Below, in pieces: positions 44,170 to 55,842 of a stretch of DNA of 64,000 bases. Position 1 is the first letter of the stretch, and each line of letters starts with the position of its first letter. Source of the stretch: Astropecten irregularis (Eukaryota > Echinodermata > Asteroidea > Paxillosida > Astropectinidae); the NCBI GenBank assembly GCA_963971285.1, contig OZ020257.1, forward strand, positions 17,932,602-17,996,601. Reading direction: 5' to 3'. Position numbers and translations under genes: made by a program. The notes under the pieces are model-generated. The model worked only from the letters and a program-made list of their open reading frames with translations. It did not search any database and was not told where the DNA came from.

Positions 44170-46404
44170 ATAAGAATGTTTATGAAAGCTACTACACTGT
44201 CAAGATTGTGAATGGAAATCCTGTTAAAATCAAACACATTGATTTCCCCTGCAAACTCACTTCATGTTTATGTTTTCAATATTCGTTAAATCTACAAGGA
44301 TTGTCACTGTTGATCATTGCATTTCTATCATATTCCGCACGGACAGACCTTCCCCAGAGAAAGAAGGCATGCTTTGTGGCTTTTTTCATTATCGCAATGT
44401 ATGATTATTTACGTAACCTGCCATGATGTTCCTCAACAGGTTGGATATAACCTTTGGTATGGATTACAAATGCATTTGATAGAAAGGATTGCTATTTCTC
44501 ATCTCCACAATACTTTCAGCGTGTAAGCAAACACCGTTACTACTTTCCCAAGAAGCACAAAGTACATGTGTGTGGGAGTGTTCGGTGCCTTTTTGTCCTC
44601 GATCCCATCTCGCTGGTGGAACATGGCACCAAAACGGGCTCTCGCCAGTACCGTGAATATAAGCGAATCCTCGTTCTCAGTTCAGGCTAAGTGATCTCAT
44701 ACGACTTCAGAACCCTGGTTGTATGACCTTGATGCTTTATCCATTAGCTACACCCTTCGTGTGGGGGTGGGGAAATAGCCGGTGCCGTTGTTGGCCCAAG
44801 ACGCAAGCCACAGTAACATTAGCTTGCTTAACCACGCTTCCTTCCATATGCTCTCCTTCACGTACGTGTTTCGGCTGCAATAATATTGCTCGTAGGCGGT
44901 ATTGACCCAGATGAAACTGTAACAGGTCAGTGTGAATAGAGCTTAAAGTGACAGTAACACTTGGACGATGATTTAAACTTGCACGATCGCGTGCACGTTA
45001 CCCATGTTTCCCTAAAGCGTTGAATTGGACGGGTGATAAATTAAAGCACAACTGCAGATATGTATGGTATGTGGGCTCAGATCTGGAAAATAAAATATGT
45101 TCAAATGGTTTCACTGCTTAACCCATCCTACATTGATATTGTTTGTTTGTTCGGCAGCTGCCGAGCCACATTTGAACTTAAGTTTCAGGTAATTATTCCA
45201 GCGGTATATAGGCCTACCGGCAGGTATTGCAATTAAGGGTATAAGAATGTAGGCTAAATAAACAGAATCCTGTACTTAATTGCGTGTCCATCCATAAAAT
45301 CAATTTCGAACAAACGACTTTACAATTGTGTAACGCAGCAGGGGCCGATTTCACTTACGTTTTTGCGATCATCGCTAAAGCCCAAGTCCATCTCTAAACG
45401 GAAAATCGATCGCTAATTTTTTTGGACACACTGTAGAGTTAACCGTTTCAGGGTGTTCAAGCCTTGTACATGTTTTTATGGGACACACAAAGACACATGG
45501 TACACATTGAATCACTCGGAGAAAACAATCTCAGAAATTCTGTTTGACGGTCGTTACAGCCACTAAGGTATGTCATTCAGCCACTTCCGGTATTACGGTA
45601 TGATAGGGAAATTGTGTTGTGAAAGAAAAATGTACTAATGAATCCGATGACAGCTGTTTCTCACTTCGCGTGTCGCTCGATCATTGTCTTGTTGTGGGTA
45701 TCGATTAAACTATACTTCGTGTGTGTCATTGCATACATGCATGTACGTATTCCATATGCACACGAAAATGCTTTACATTGAACCTAATTCGACTAAAACG
45801 ATGATCCACGGACAAATTATAAGCGCCGTAATAAATTACCGTCTAATTTTCAAAGATACCCCATCTGGGTCTTGTAGATGGTAGATGGTAGACGGGCGAT
45901 GCATGATGGTTTATTTCACAACCCATGCATGCACGCTGTGACCTTAGCGTTCATTAATGCGGTTATAGTGTCGTTGATGTTGCAATGTGATGTCCTTTTA
46001 CTCTGGCCGTGTTTAAGCTATGATGTAGGAATGCGACCATGGCGCTAAATGGGACCGTACAGAGACCTGTATGAATAGGTGTCGATTTCTGTTAATGATT
46101 GGGGGGAATGATTGGTGATTTGGTGTCCTATATGCAAGTGAGCGAAGCGATACGCCCTCCCATATCACAGGGATTTAAAAAAGAGAGTCGAAAAGACGAA
46201 GAATTCAGAAGAATTAAACATACTATACATTTATTGACTGCGAAGACAAAAACATCAACAAGGATCACTCCCGGCCTCTCATCTCATCTCTTCGCTTTCT
46301 CGCATGACTCGCATCATTCTCTCTTACGCCTCACAAACTACCCACATCAAGATAATCAATGTATAATAAGAACGAAAAGTGCCAACAAGTAAAATTTGTT
46401 GTCT
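44170..46404. other. Intergenic, no supported gene
   Basis: Unique-looking sequence with short open frames lacking splice context. A GGGGCCGATTTCACTTACG word at 45342 may be the end of another MITE family. Confidence 0.35.
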
Positions 46405-46520
46405 TTCTACATACAAGCGTGCTATTTGTTTCATTATTTTGATGGTGCTTCAGTATTTTGTCGGTATTAAAATGACATTCAACTTCGAAATATTGATGGG
46501 GGATGATAATACACGCCACC
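46405..46520 (-). repeat. Dispersed repeat, copy 2
   Basis: Reverse-oriented partner of 41985-42100, sharing the blocks listed there with a few substitutions and small gaps. Confidence 0.8.
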
Positions 46521-47912
46521 CATGCCCATATGCTCCATGTTTTGTCCTTCTTGTATTAAGACTCCACGGCCCATGCAGTCGGTTCATCAGCATTGAACAA
46601 AAACGAATTAGTAGAATATGTACATAGGTATTAGCCTATAGGATGCAATGTTTCCTGGCGAGCAAAAAAGGCAATCAAAGAAGGGGGAAATTGGGAGACA
46701 AAATTGTGCACATTAACGGAGACTTTCCATAATCGTTCTTAACCCAACTTGATCTTCCAACCACTGTTTACCTACGCCGCCTTCTGTTTTCCCCAAATTC
46801 CCCGGAATAAACAGGGCTTTATTTTTTGAGCCTTTCTCCAGCGTTTAGAGTGAACACACAGCGCACTGAGCATGGGGAAGGACAGGGGAAATAAAAGTAA
46901 AGTGGCAAGTGAGGTGACTACACTTAACGACAAAGGACAACAAGAGGACAATGCATTATGAGATCGGTAAGATCAAAGCAGGATCGTGACAAGGTACGTC
47001 CAGGCGGGCACGCTAAAATAACAACAGGGATCGGTTTGGCTAATAATAATGAAAAAGCATGAAAAGATAACTGCGAAAAAGCCCCAAAAGGGAGCTTATT
47101 AGGGTTTGCAGAGATGTGTGTTTTGGCTGAATTTGGTACTTAAACAGAAGTGAAGGTCTTAAACTTCTTTACTGATGTTGTTTCATGTACCTTTTTGTGT
47201 TCATCTGGATAGCAGAAATACGGCCGAAATAATCTTACCCCCCTCCGAATCCTTCACGGTTATATCACGCTTTCGAAACTAATGCTCTATTTTTTTAAAG
47301 ACACTAAATCTTGATTTTCTTGAAAAACCCAGCATCTGGTGAACCAAGATTTCCCATGGTGACTATTTGCACTGTTTACGAACTGTTGAGTCCATTTTCT
47401 GTCTCAAACTCAATACATTTTTGGAGGCCTTGCAAATCATGTACGCTGTTTAAAATGGTAAAACCTAGAATTCTGAGGAAAAAGTGTATGTATTAGTGAA
47501 CTGTGATGCCAAAAACGAAAGAAACTTCAACACTGTCATTATATTCCGTCTCTGTTCATTCTTTTGGTCTGTGCTTCAATTTCCTTGCACACTCGGCTAA
47601 CCTCTAATCAATGCGGGTTTTCTGTCACCGTCGTATTTGCCCTTGTATTGCCACGTCGGGCGCTAACTCGTATATACATTTTCTCAAGGTGTATCACACA
47701 AACGCATCTGCATAAATATTATTTCTCGGGACTGCATAAGGCACAAGTTAAAAGTCATCTCAGCAGAGATTTATCATTGACTTGGGCGGAAACACGTGGA
47801 TGGCTGATTTGTGCACAGGTGTAGCATACACTCACTGTAAACATAATGCAGAATCAGGGTTGTAGATCACGGGTGGAGGTGCACCCACCAGGTTTCCATT
47901 TTTTATGTATCT

Positions 47913-48110
47913 ATGTATTTGTGCACAAACGTAGAGAAGTACGAATTGCCATTGGGTATAAAACAAATTCTGCCTGAATTATCCAAGCAATTTCCATTTT
48001 TTCCCCGAGATGCACGACAGAAGACTAATATTTCGCTATCCATTAGAAACATGCAGGCCCAGCCCAATGACAAAAAAAGAAGACGTAGAGGAAAACGAAA
48101 TAACAAATGA
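47913..48110 (+). CDS. Small orphan ORF with basic C-terminus, doubtful
   Basis: A true ATG opens 65 codons ending DKKRRRRGKRNNK and a TGA. No domain, no conserved neighbour and no ribosome-context clue. It may be the last exon of something or chance. Confidence 0.15.
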   Translation: MYLCTNVEKYELPLGIKQILPELSKQFPFFPRDARQKTNISLSIRNMQAQPNDKKRRRRGKRNNK

Positions 48111-48487
48111 AAAATTTGCTGCACACGCCTGGAAAGGTTTGCAGCTAAGTCCTTATAAATAATTGAATCTTGGACGGCCTTCGCGTTCATTAAATGTGGC
48201 TAATTGAACCACGATCATAATTATGTGATGACATGGCCGCATTGTATCAGCGTATAGACCGCATCAAGACATATGACAGCATAACAGATGTGGGTTATAT
48301 CATTATATATACATAGAGGTAAAATACTTAGGAAGATAACAAAAACATCTGATATATGCGAATCAAATTGGCTTCCAACGGATTCGTCATTAATATACTT
48401 AAAGGTATACGGTGCATCGTTTTGACATGTGGATTAAATGGATGACAGCATTTCAATTATTTAGATCATTCAAAATGCGCCCAATTC

Positions 48488-48552
48488 TAGCAGGATCTTT
48501 ATCGAAGGCTGAAGATATTAAAAGATCCTGGTAGGATCGAAACGCGTCAGGC
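48488..48552 (+). ncRNA. Second hammerhead-like motif, degenerate
   Basis: CTGAAGA (fits CUGANGA) is followed after a short A/T insert by a GATCCT/AGGATC stem and then GAAACG. The insert makes it a poor ribozyme. It resembles decayed Penelope-like element ends. Confidence 0.25.
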
Positions 48553-49436
48553 CCTCCTAACTCCAAGCATTTTTATAAATTTTAGGTTATTTGGCTGATG
48601 AGCAGTTTGCAGGAGTTTATTACTTTTCAGTGTAAATTTAATCTAATTCGGGTTTTTTTCTTCAAGTTTTTCGATTGTTGAAATCCAAATCACCTGATGC
48701 GTTTTGGAAAAGGCCAGAAGAGCATTTTCAACGATCATTGACGTCGACAGTACTTAAAAGTGCGGAATATTTCACGATTGGATAAATATTGAAGCGACTT
48801 CATAAAATACAATCATAAAGAAAGCGACCGATCTTTTTTATCATTACCAAAACTTTGTATCATTTCCCTTTTTAATGTCCATTGACATTAATTGGCAAAT
48901 CTAGCTATCAAATAAAAGCACAATCATATACAAATTATAGGACCTACTTAATATGTTCACCTTAACTGTCGCAAACATTTTGGGCGTGCAGTAGGCCTAT
49001 AGCACTTGTATTCGTACATGTTTTCATGCAGTACAGTGTATAAGAAAATGTTAGAACAAGCCACACGCAATTACCAGGAAATTCAAGTTCTCAAGCAGCC
49101 AAAAAGGTGGTCACTGAAAAGAAACAACGAATTATCACAGGCGAGTCGAACCTCATGGCAAGAACATGATTTTGATGCTACATGCGTACGACCAGCAGAT
49201 ATATCTGTCTGAATGTGGCTCTGCGCCAATCAATCTGGCTACGGCTCGTAATTACATCAGCCCCCTGTGCATGATCTCAAGCCGAAGCCGCTACCAGATG
49301 TCAAAGTAATCTTTTGGACGAGTAAACCTCTAATCGTTGGCCAAGAGACTTACCTTGACTGAGTCTCAAGTTCGAGGACACTGAAGAGTACGACAGCATC
49401 CAACTTAATAACGACTTCTCAATAAGTAGACACGGG

Positions 49437-49475
49437 AAGAAGAAGAAGAAGAAAAAGAAGAAGGAGAAGAAGGAG
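49437..49475. repeat. (GAA)n microsatellite
   Basis: GAAGAAGAAGAAGAAAAAGA and similar. On the minus strand it reads as a poly-Phe run inside an open frame that ends at a consensus GTAAGT donor at 49362. The frame starts with ATG at 49490, but a poly-Phe first exon is doubtful. Confidence 0.8.
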
Positions 49476-49517
49476 GCACCTACTTCTCTCATCAGGGCGG
49501 CTAATGGGTATCAGTAG

Positions 49518-49738
49518 TTAACCAGCTTTCTTAGGCTTTAAAGTACAAGCACGGCCGGATATTTCAGAAGTATTATCATCGATGATCTGATGAATTGGGG
49601 GAAATTCGAAGTCTTGGAAAGCAAACGCCTCCACTGAGGGAATCCCGTTCAGGAATCTTAACCAGGCAGGCTGACTGTTCGTTGCGGCGGGGCAGGAATT
49701 CGCCCTTGCGGATTTACCCTCCCACAAATCACTCTACG
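49518..49738 (-). CDS. Candidate terminal exon, unknown protein
   Basis: An acceptor-like TGTGGACGTAG preceded by a C/T-rich tract opens a phase-0 frame of 73 codons ending in TAA. It contains WLRFLNGIPSVEAFAF and DFEFPPIHQIIDD. The region is CpG-enriched. Open frames also exist on the other strand, so strand is uncertain. Confidence 0.25.
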
Positions 49739-50094
49739 TCCACAAGACGGGGCCGAGGACGTTAGGATGGCACGCGACGTGGATCGGACAGGGAAGATGA
49801 TGGAGAATCCACCGCGTGCTCCGATCCGGCAAGTCCACCTATGACCGTCTGTGTCCCATTCCTCTTCTGGCTCCTAGGTCTGTTATACTGAACGACCGGA
49901 CGGCTCACACAAGAACTAACTCTTCCTCTAAACTCCCCCTCCCTATACCCTGTTTAAGAGTCTCCTCAGTCTCCACAGTCACGCACAGCACGACACCAAT
50001 CGTCAAGGGGTCGATCAGAGGAATCGTCCAGGGGGACAGTGACTGCCGGAGTACATACAATCTCTGGTGTGGCTCTGAGTTTTGCCTTTTAATC

Positions 50095-50249
50095 AGCCCC
50101 AAGCCGTAGGGATCGAGCTGGGATCTGTTATGTGCTACACACGCTGTCAGCACACCGAGATTTACAGCAGACTGTCAGACCGGTACGGACGAATCACAAA
50201 CAGCTACACGGAGGAGATGAAGACTTGGGATATTAATATTGAATATTAA
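50095..50249 (+). CDS. Candidate terminal exon, unknown protein
   Basis: After a good acceptor (TTGCCTTTTAATCAG) a phase-0 frame runs 51 codons to TAA. It contains GSVMCYTRCQHTE and RYGRITNSYTEEM. An upstream plus-strand open segment (49980-50070, THSTTPIVKGSIRGI) looks coding too, but in a different frame and only ~35 bp away, too short for an intron. This suggests either a frameshifted pseudogene or misreading. Confidence 0.25.
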
Positions 50250-51263
50250 TTTGCCCCACATATTACTCGACCTTGTCCAGTGTGTTTCCACAATGTGTTA
50301 GTTAATGACTGCCTGCGTGTATTGACTGTCTCCAACTACAAGCATAGATGGAGGTTATTCTTCAACATTATACTCAATGCAATGATTAGTATATTCATGA
50401 TCAAACTATGCGTGTTTACTTAAGGTTTAAATCTCCAAAGTACATCATTCGTATAATGATGGCTTGTACTTAAGACGGTGATTCCTGAGCTTCATGTTCG
50501 ATCACAGTCCGGAAATTTACACCGAATATGATTAATTCATGTATTAATTATGGATTTCCCCCTATTTTTGCATGTTATATTATCGACGTTTTGGGTAAAT
50601 CATACCCGCTACTGCTATTTTCGCTAGCAATCAAGCATACCTCTATGGGACTGATTGAAATTCAGAATTTCACGGCCGGACCGATATCGGCAATGAGATA
50701 ATGGAAAGGTTGATGAGGGGTAAAGCAATGCTGTTATACAATTTGTAAGACCAAATCAAGTAATGTAATAAATCCCTCTGGAATAATACCACGCTCCATC
50801 GCGATTTATACGTATAATCACATAGACCGACCCGTAGATCAAGGCATATTCTGCTGGCTGGATCGCTTATACATACACCATTAAAGGCAATTGGCGTGAT
50901 CGGGAAGATATAGCAATAACAACCATTTTTTTTTAATAATCATCGCAGACTCACCGAAGGAAAAAGTTCAGACCGGAAGGTCTTCAAGAGACAAGCCTTG
51001 TAAATCTTCTCTGTTGCTTCCTAAAAGTTTGTTATGAAGTCAATTTTAGTCATATTGCTTTAGTAGTTTTTGTACGGTATATAAATAAACTTTTTTGGAC
51101 TGGCAGAAGAACAGACATGTCTCATTCTACTCATTCATATATCCAAATTCGACGCAATGGACATTCCAGACAATACGAGGTATAAGCAACTGAAAGCTGC
51201 TTACCAAGCCAATGTGGTATGAAATATGACTTCAAAAACTACCAGAAGCCACACGAGTTTTAG

Positions 51264-51508
51264 AGGGCCTTCCTCAAAGCTCGGCTCCGGCCCAGGCTCC
51301 GGCTCCGGCTCAGTTTCTTAAATCCATTCTGAACTAACTGGTATCAAACAGGCTTTTTGGCTGCGTTTCGGAAGTACATTCTCTGGTTTGAAAAGGAAAA
51401 CAGAGCTTCAGCTTTAATGAAAAACCACAACCTCTATTTTCAGCATATGGATTTAATACAGAGACGGAGCCGGAGCCTGAGCTGGAGCCGAGCTTTGAAA
51501 AAGGCCCC
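51264..51508 (-). mobile_element. MITE family 2, divergent copy
   Basis: Ends are GGGCCTTCCTCAAAGCTCGG and CGAGCTTTGAAAAAGGCCCC, with GGCTCC hexamers at both ends. The interior (AAGTACATTCTCTGG, GAAAAACCACAACCTC) is the family core. The tips differ from the 38304 copy. Confidence 0.8.
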
Positions 51509-51509
51509 T

Positions 51510-51906
51510 TTTCAAAAATGACGGAAGTATAGTGAAGCAAACGTACACTAAGTGTCTCAAGGCTCGAGTGAACCATGGAAGTGAAATATTTGTTTGGTTG
51601 TTTTTTTCTAGAAGAAATCTCACTTTGGTATTCCCTTCCACAATCACCATTATGCTGTCACCTTTTTCATCGTACATTCCAAGACCTCCATTCATCAATT
51701 CAACATGGCCTCCCCCATAATCCAATCTCCACATTCTTCCTGTAGCAGCACTACCTAGGGACTGTTCTTGAGGTTTGCCACAAAACAGAAACAAGGAACA
51801 AGCTCTATACTCTCCATGCGCGGGTATGCCTGAAGATTCAAGACTGAATGGGACCGAACAAGCTCCGAATCTGTTCCAGAATTTCAAGTAAATTTGTCCA
51901 GGATTC
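51510..51906 (-). pseudogene. Coding-like segment, probably frameshifted and cut by a MITE
   Basis: On the minus strand one frame is open from ~51906 to the edge of the MITE at 51508 and reads like protein (SGIPAHGEYRACSLFLFC, MWRLDYGGGHVELMNGG, EKGDSIMVIVEGN). Upstream a different frame (51855-51985) also reads like protein (ELGVAVESWTNLLEILEQ) and stops at 51849, which fits a frameshift. No family recognised. The segment ends where the MITE inserts, with no good donor. Confidence 0.35.
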
Positions 51907-51989
51907 TACAGCCACTCCGAGTTCAAGCTGTCCAAGCAAGAATTGAAATGAAATCTGTGTACAGGAAACTGGAATGGTTTATCAGTTCT

Positions 51990-53498
51990 CAGGAGAGTAT
52001 ATGCTTATGTAGGTCTATGTAGGTCGAAGCAGAGGTGAGCAACCGCTCTTATATTTAAGGTAGAGCCGTTTGCTCTTTGGACCAGGATGCACATGGGGTC
52101 GTGGCTCGACCATTTTGAAATGAAGCCCCGACTAAATAGATGTCATCACAGTAACTCCGTCCTACCACCCATTAGTGTATGCAAGAATAAAGTAGGACCA
52201 TTATAAACAGTATCTGGGCTGGATTTCACCAAAGACTATAAGATTCGTTGTCAGTATCACCATAGTGATTTGTATTGTGACATCACACGTTGGTTAGCAA
52301 TTAGGATCAATTCACGCTTGAAATCGGCCCCTGATGTTAACTTGGTGGTGATAAACAGACACTGTTTTACCTTTTTGTGTAGTCCGTCTGATGCAATTAT
52401 TATAATGCTCAGAAAAAAAATACGTCTTCTGGCAAAGTTTCTTCAGATGATTTCAAAGATGTTTGTGATTGGAAATATTCCACCGCTCAAAGCATGTCAT
52501 TATGGTATATTAATCGTTAAACCACTACATCTTATGCTGTGTCACGTACGGGTATGGGTTGGTATAGCTTTAGGATCTTCGTTTGGCTGTCAAATAACTT
52601 GTCCAGTCAGACCAAAAAAAAAAAAATATAAATGTAACTTGATACTACCGATGAAAATTCGTTCGCGTCACGGCCACAAAATTACAGGAGATATATGATG
52701 CTGGATTAGAACCTCTGATTGCAAACATACACGCAGGATGGGTGCATGTTTGTGTGTTGTAAACGTGAAGGGTTTACGGGCGTCACTTCTTGGCGTGAAT
52801 TTATGAGTGGTTCTGGGGCGGCCATGCAGAGATGAAATGTTAGACCTGAGGAGAATTTGCAAGCCTAATGACTATAGTCAGTGAATTACAATCAGCAATG
52901 ACTAGCTGCATATGCCATCATCTCTGAATAACGAATCCTAAGCCTTTTCAAACTCATCATGTCTTTCTTATTATTCTTCCTTGTCATAGATCAATGGAAA
53001 GATCGTGTTCCTTTCAACTCGAGTGCGCCCAAATTATTCGGTTGTCTGTCTCCTGTCTGTTTTACGTATTCTGAACCGTTTCATCAGTCCAAGCAACCTA
53101 TTTACGTTCGTTAAAATGTAAAACAAAAACCCAGAAAAAAAAAGTGTGTCATTACTTATACGTTGGTTGCACATGGTGAAACTGACGTGCAAAGTTACCG
53201 TCCTGTGATATGTGATTTGAAATCAAATTGAGGTGACATGTTTTTGCCATCAAACACATTTGACAGTATAATGGGGTTGATGAGGATGCAACAGCGGCAC
53301 CGTTAAAGTGTTACATCGGTGTATTAGTTCTAGAGTGACGCACAAAATTGGACTCATTCATAATTTCTGGAGGATGGCTGCGTGGGGAATTCTTGTTTGA
53401 ACCAAGAAAGATCGGTGTCATCGAGCCAGCCAGGGGAATGTCTCTAGTGGTCTGTGTACAATGCACAAACAATCACTAGTGTGGACATCAGGAGTTGG
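51990..53498. other. Intergenic, no gene seen
   Basis: A TTG-started open frame at 52270-52698 lacks an ATG and splice context. 52217-52331 may be a small MITE (GGGCTGGATTTCACC / CTTGAAATCGGCCCC). Confidence 0.35.
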
Positions 53499-53852
53499 TT
53501 AAAGGTAGCATCATACTTTGGTATAAAAACACAAAACAGAAATGCTCACTGATTTACGTATAACTTACAGGCTATGAAGATAGTGGTGGTGGAAAAATAC
53601 CGTTAACATTTTTCCGCCTGAAATGGTATATTTATCCAGAAAATAGTAAAACAACGACCGAAAATCTTTTAAAAGATAAAAAATGAAAGATAAAAGACTT
53701 AAGAAATACTGTGGCCGTTTTCCACTGTTTTCTCAAAAAGTGGGCACCGTATGGGACTGAAATTTCACTGATGACTATAACTGTATTTTCCTTGATAATT
53801 TTGCCATGAATATGTATTTCTTTGACAAAAACCAAAGTATCATACGTTTAAA
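53499..53852 (+). mobile_element. MITE family 1, copy G
   Basis: TTAAAGGTAGCATCATACTT and AAAGTATCATACGTTTAA ends, with the family interior intact. Confidence 0.88.
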
Positions 53853-54125
53853 GCAACGCCGGCTGTATCTGGCGCATTCTTTGTTCATACATGCACTGCA
53901 ATATACTGGGTGTTAAATTTACACCAAGGGTGTCAATCGCGTGTTCTCTGACAGTGTGCAATTCATCCACTTGAGCAAAATTAAGGTCATTCATCAGGAG
54001 CCTAGATAAGATGGATTGTCTGTAACCTGTGGTCAGTCAGAGTGTCGGGTTTCTTGCTGTATTTTGGTCCGGCGAACCAATACGATGACCATGAGAATGA
54101 TTGACCTATAGATTGACTTTGATTG

Positions 54126-54465
54126 AAACCAAAGCAGATATGTTCACAGATTTAAGTGAACTTTCAGGGTATGAAGATGGTGGTGGTAGAAACATACAGT
54201 TAACATTTTTCCGTCTGAAATGCTGTTATTTATCAAGAAATTAGTAAAAGCAACGACCAAAAATATGTTTCATCTTTAAAAGATAAAAAAAATAATGGTG
54301 AAAAGATTAAAAGAAATACAGTGGCCGTTTTTCACTGTTTTCTCAAAAGGTCGGTATCGTATGGGACTGGGAATTTTACAGATGACTTTAACTGTATCTG
54401 TCTTGATATTTTTGCCCACGAATCTGCATTTCTTGAACAAAAACTAAAGTATGATATTACCTTTA
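54126..54465 (+). mobile_element. MITE family 1, copy H (left end lost)
   Basis: Starts inside the element (AAACCAAAGCAGATATGTTC) and ends AAAGTATGATATTACCTTTA. It lies ~270 bp from copy G in the same orientation. Confidence 0.8.
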
Positions 54466-54744
54466 ATACTGGTCCCATACGTTATAATGTTACGTCTTGT
54501 ACAGGGCTCATACTAAATTCATATCACCGAAGTAGGCCTACATGCATAGCATGTAATTATGTTTTTATATGTTATCTATTATTTATTCTGTTGCGTGCAT
54601 ACAACTGCTTATATCATTTTTTTTATCGCTGTGCGTTCCATTATTAAACAGTTTGAATCGAACTTTTATTTTGTTTGATCTGCGTATGACCACTAGCTGT
54701 GATTTAGCCTGACTGAGGCTTGGCTGCATCCGAATATGTTGTAT

Positions 54745-54850
54745 AGAGCTAGGTCTAGGTCCTCCATTGGAAATACGCGTAGACACCAAGCCAATATACC
54801 TAGCCGTAGCTCTGGAAGTCCGTTTCGGACACGGGCTCAGAGGGGCGTCT
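54745..54850 (-). mobile_element. Short MITE, partner of 32567-32675
   Basis: Reverse-strand blocks GTGTCCGAAACGGAC, CCAGAGCTACGGCTAGG and GGACCTAGACCTAGCTC. Confidence 0.5.
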
Positions 54851-55628
54851 TTGATATCGATATTGATATTATTATTATTATTATTACAACACGACAGGCG
54901 ACAAGCCTAATTGGAAGAATCAAATGACGAAGATAACTTCACTTAAAGTATCGCTGTGACGAATGATCTTATTAAGACGTCGGCTCCTCCACTAAATTTG
55001 ATACTGTGCTTGATGCATAAGCTGATATATGCCAAGATCATATAGTATATTTACAGGCCGATTATTCTTCCCTACGACTGTCACGTTGCGTTTCTGCCAA
55101 AACGTTAAAAAGAGTCAAAACTCACATAGAAAAAACACCTTATATATACCCCTACGTGCGTTTCCTTCCACGAAAACCCCATTACCATTAGATACACTGT
55201 CAGTATTCCACTATTAATCAAAGCAGAGAAAGTGGTGCTTGTCTCCTCGTTCTAATGTCATTTCTTATATGGTACCTTTGGGAAAATGAAAGTTAAGGTA
55301 TATGTGCCACTTTGAATGTGTGAAGCTAAAAGTATATAATGAATGATCGGGTCAATTAGTAGCGGTTATACGTGCTGGTTGTACAGTATACTGCACGCAA
55401 TAACGTGCAAACGTGTCTGATAGTAGCTTTCATGATTGATAACGTTCTCATATCAAACGCAAACTAAGAAACTTATTGTTTGTTTTGCTGCTTTTGAAAA
55501 CCCTAGTAGAGTTCACTCTCTTGGTGTTATCAACTGATCGAGAGTTACACAGTGGAACTTGAAAAGGCCAATCTGACACGCACGTTGACTACTTGTTCTC
55601 CCATGCTGTGATAGCGCTCTGTATACGA

Positions 55629-55842
55629 GAGTCATCAGGGAACCTTTGGGCAGGGAACCAGACCTGTTTATAAGTCACCCGTTGATTTTTCTGTTGATGC
55701 GAACAAGCTTCTATATGCGCCAATACGCATGCGCAGGTGTGCACGCGCGGCCATTTAGTCTGGTTCCCAGACCAAGAATCTCCGACCTCAAGGTTAAATA
55801 AGAGTCGTCAGGGAATCTTTGAGCAGGGAACCAGACTAGCAG
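55629..55842. repeat. Duplicated 40-bp block with inverted word between
   Basis: GAGTCATCAGGGAACCTTTG...GGGAACCAGAC at 55629 recurs as GAGTCGTCAGGGAATCTTTG...GGGAACCAGAC at 55801. Between them GTCTGGTTCCC (55756) is inverted. Confidence 0.7.

Noticed and set aside
52270-52698. 142-codon plus-strand frame
   Set aside because: Begins at TTG, has no ATG near its start, and reads like low-complexity non-coding sequence.
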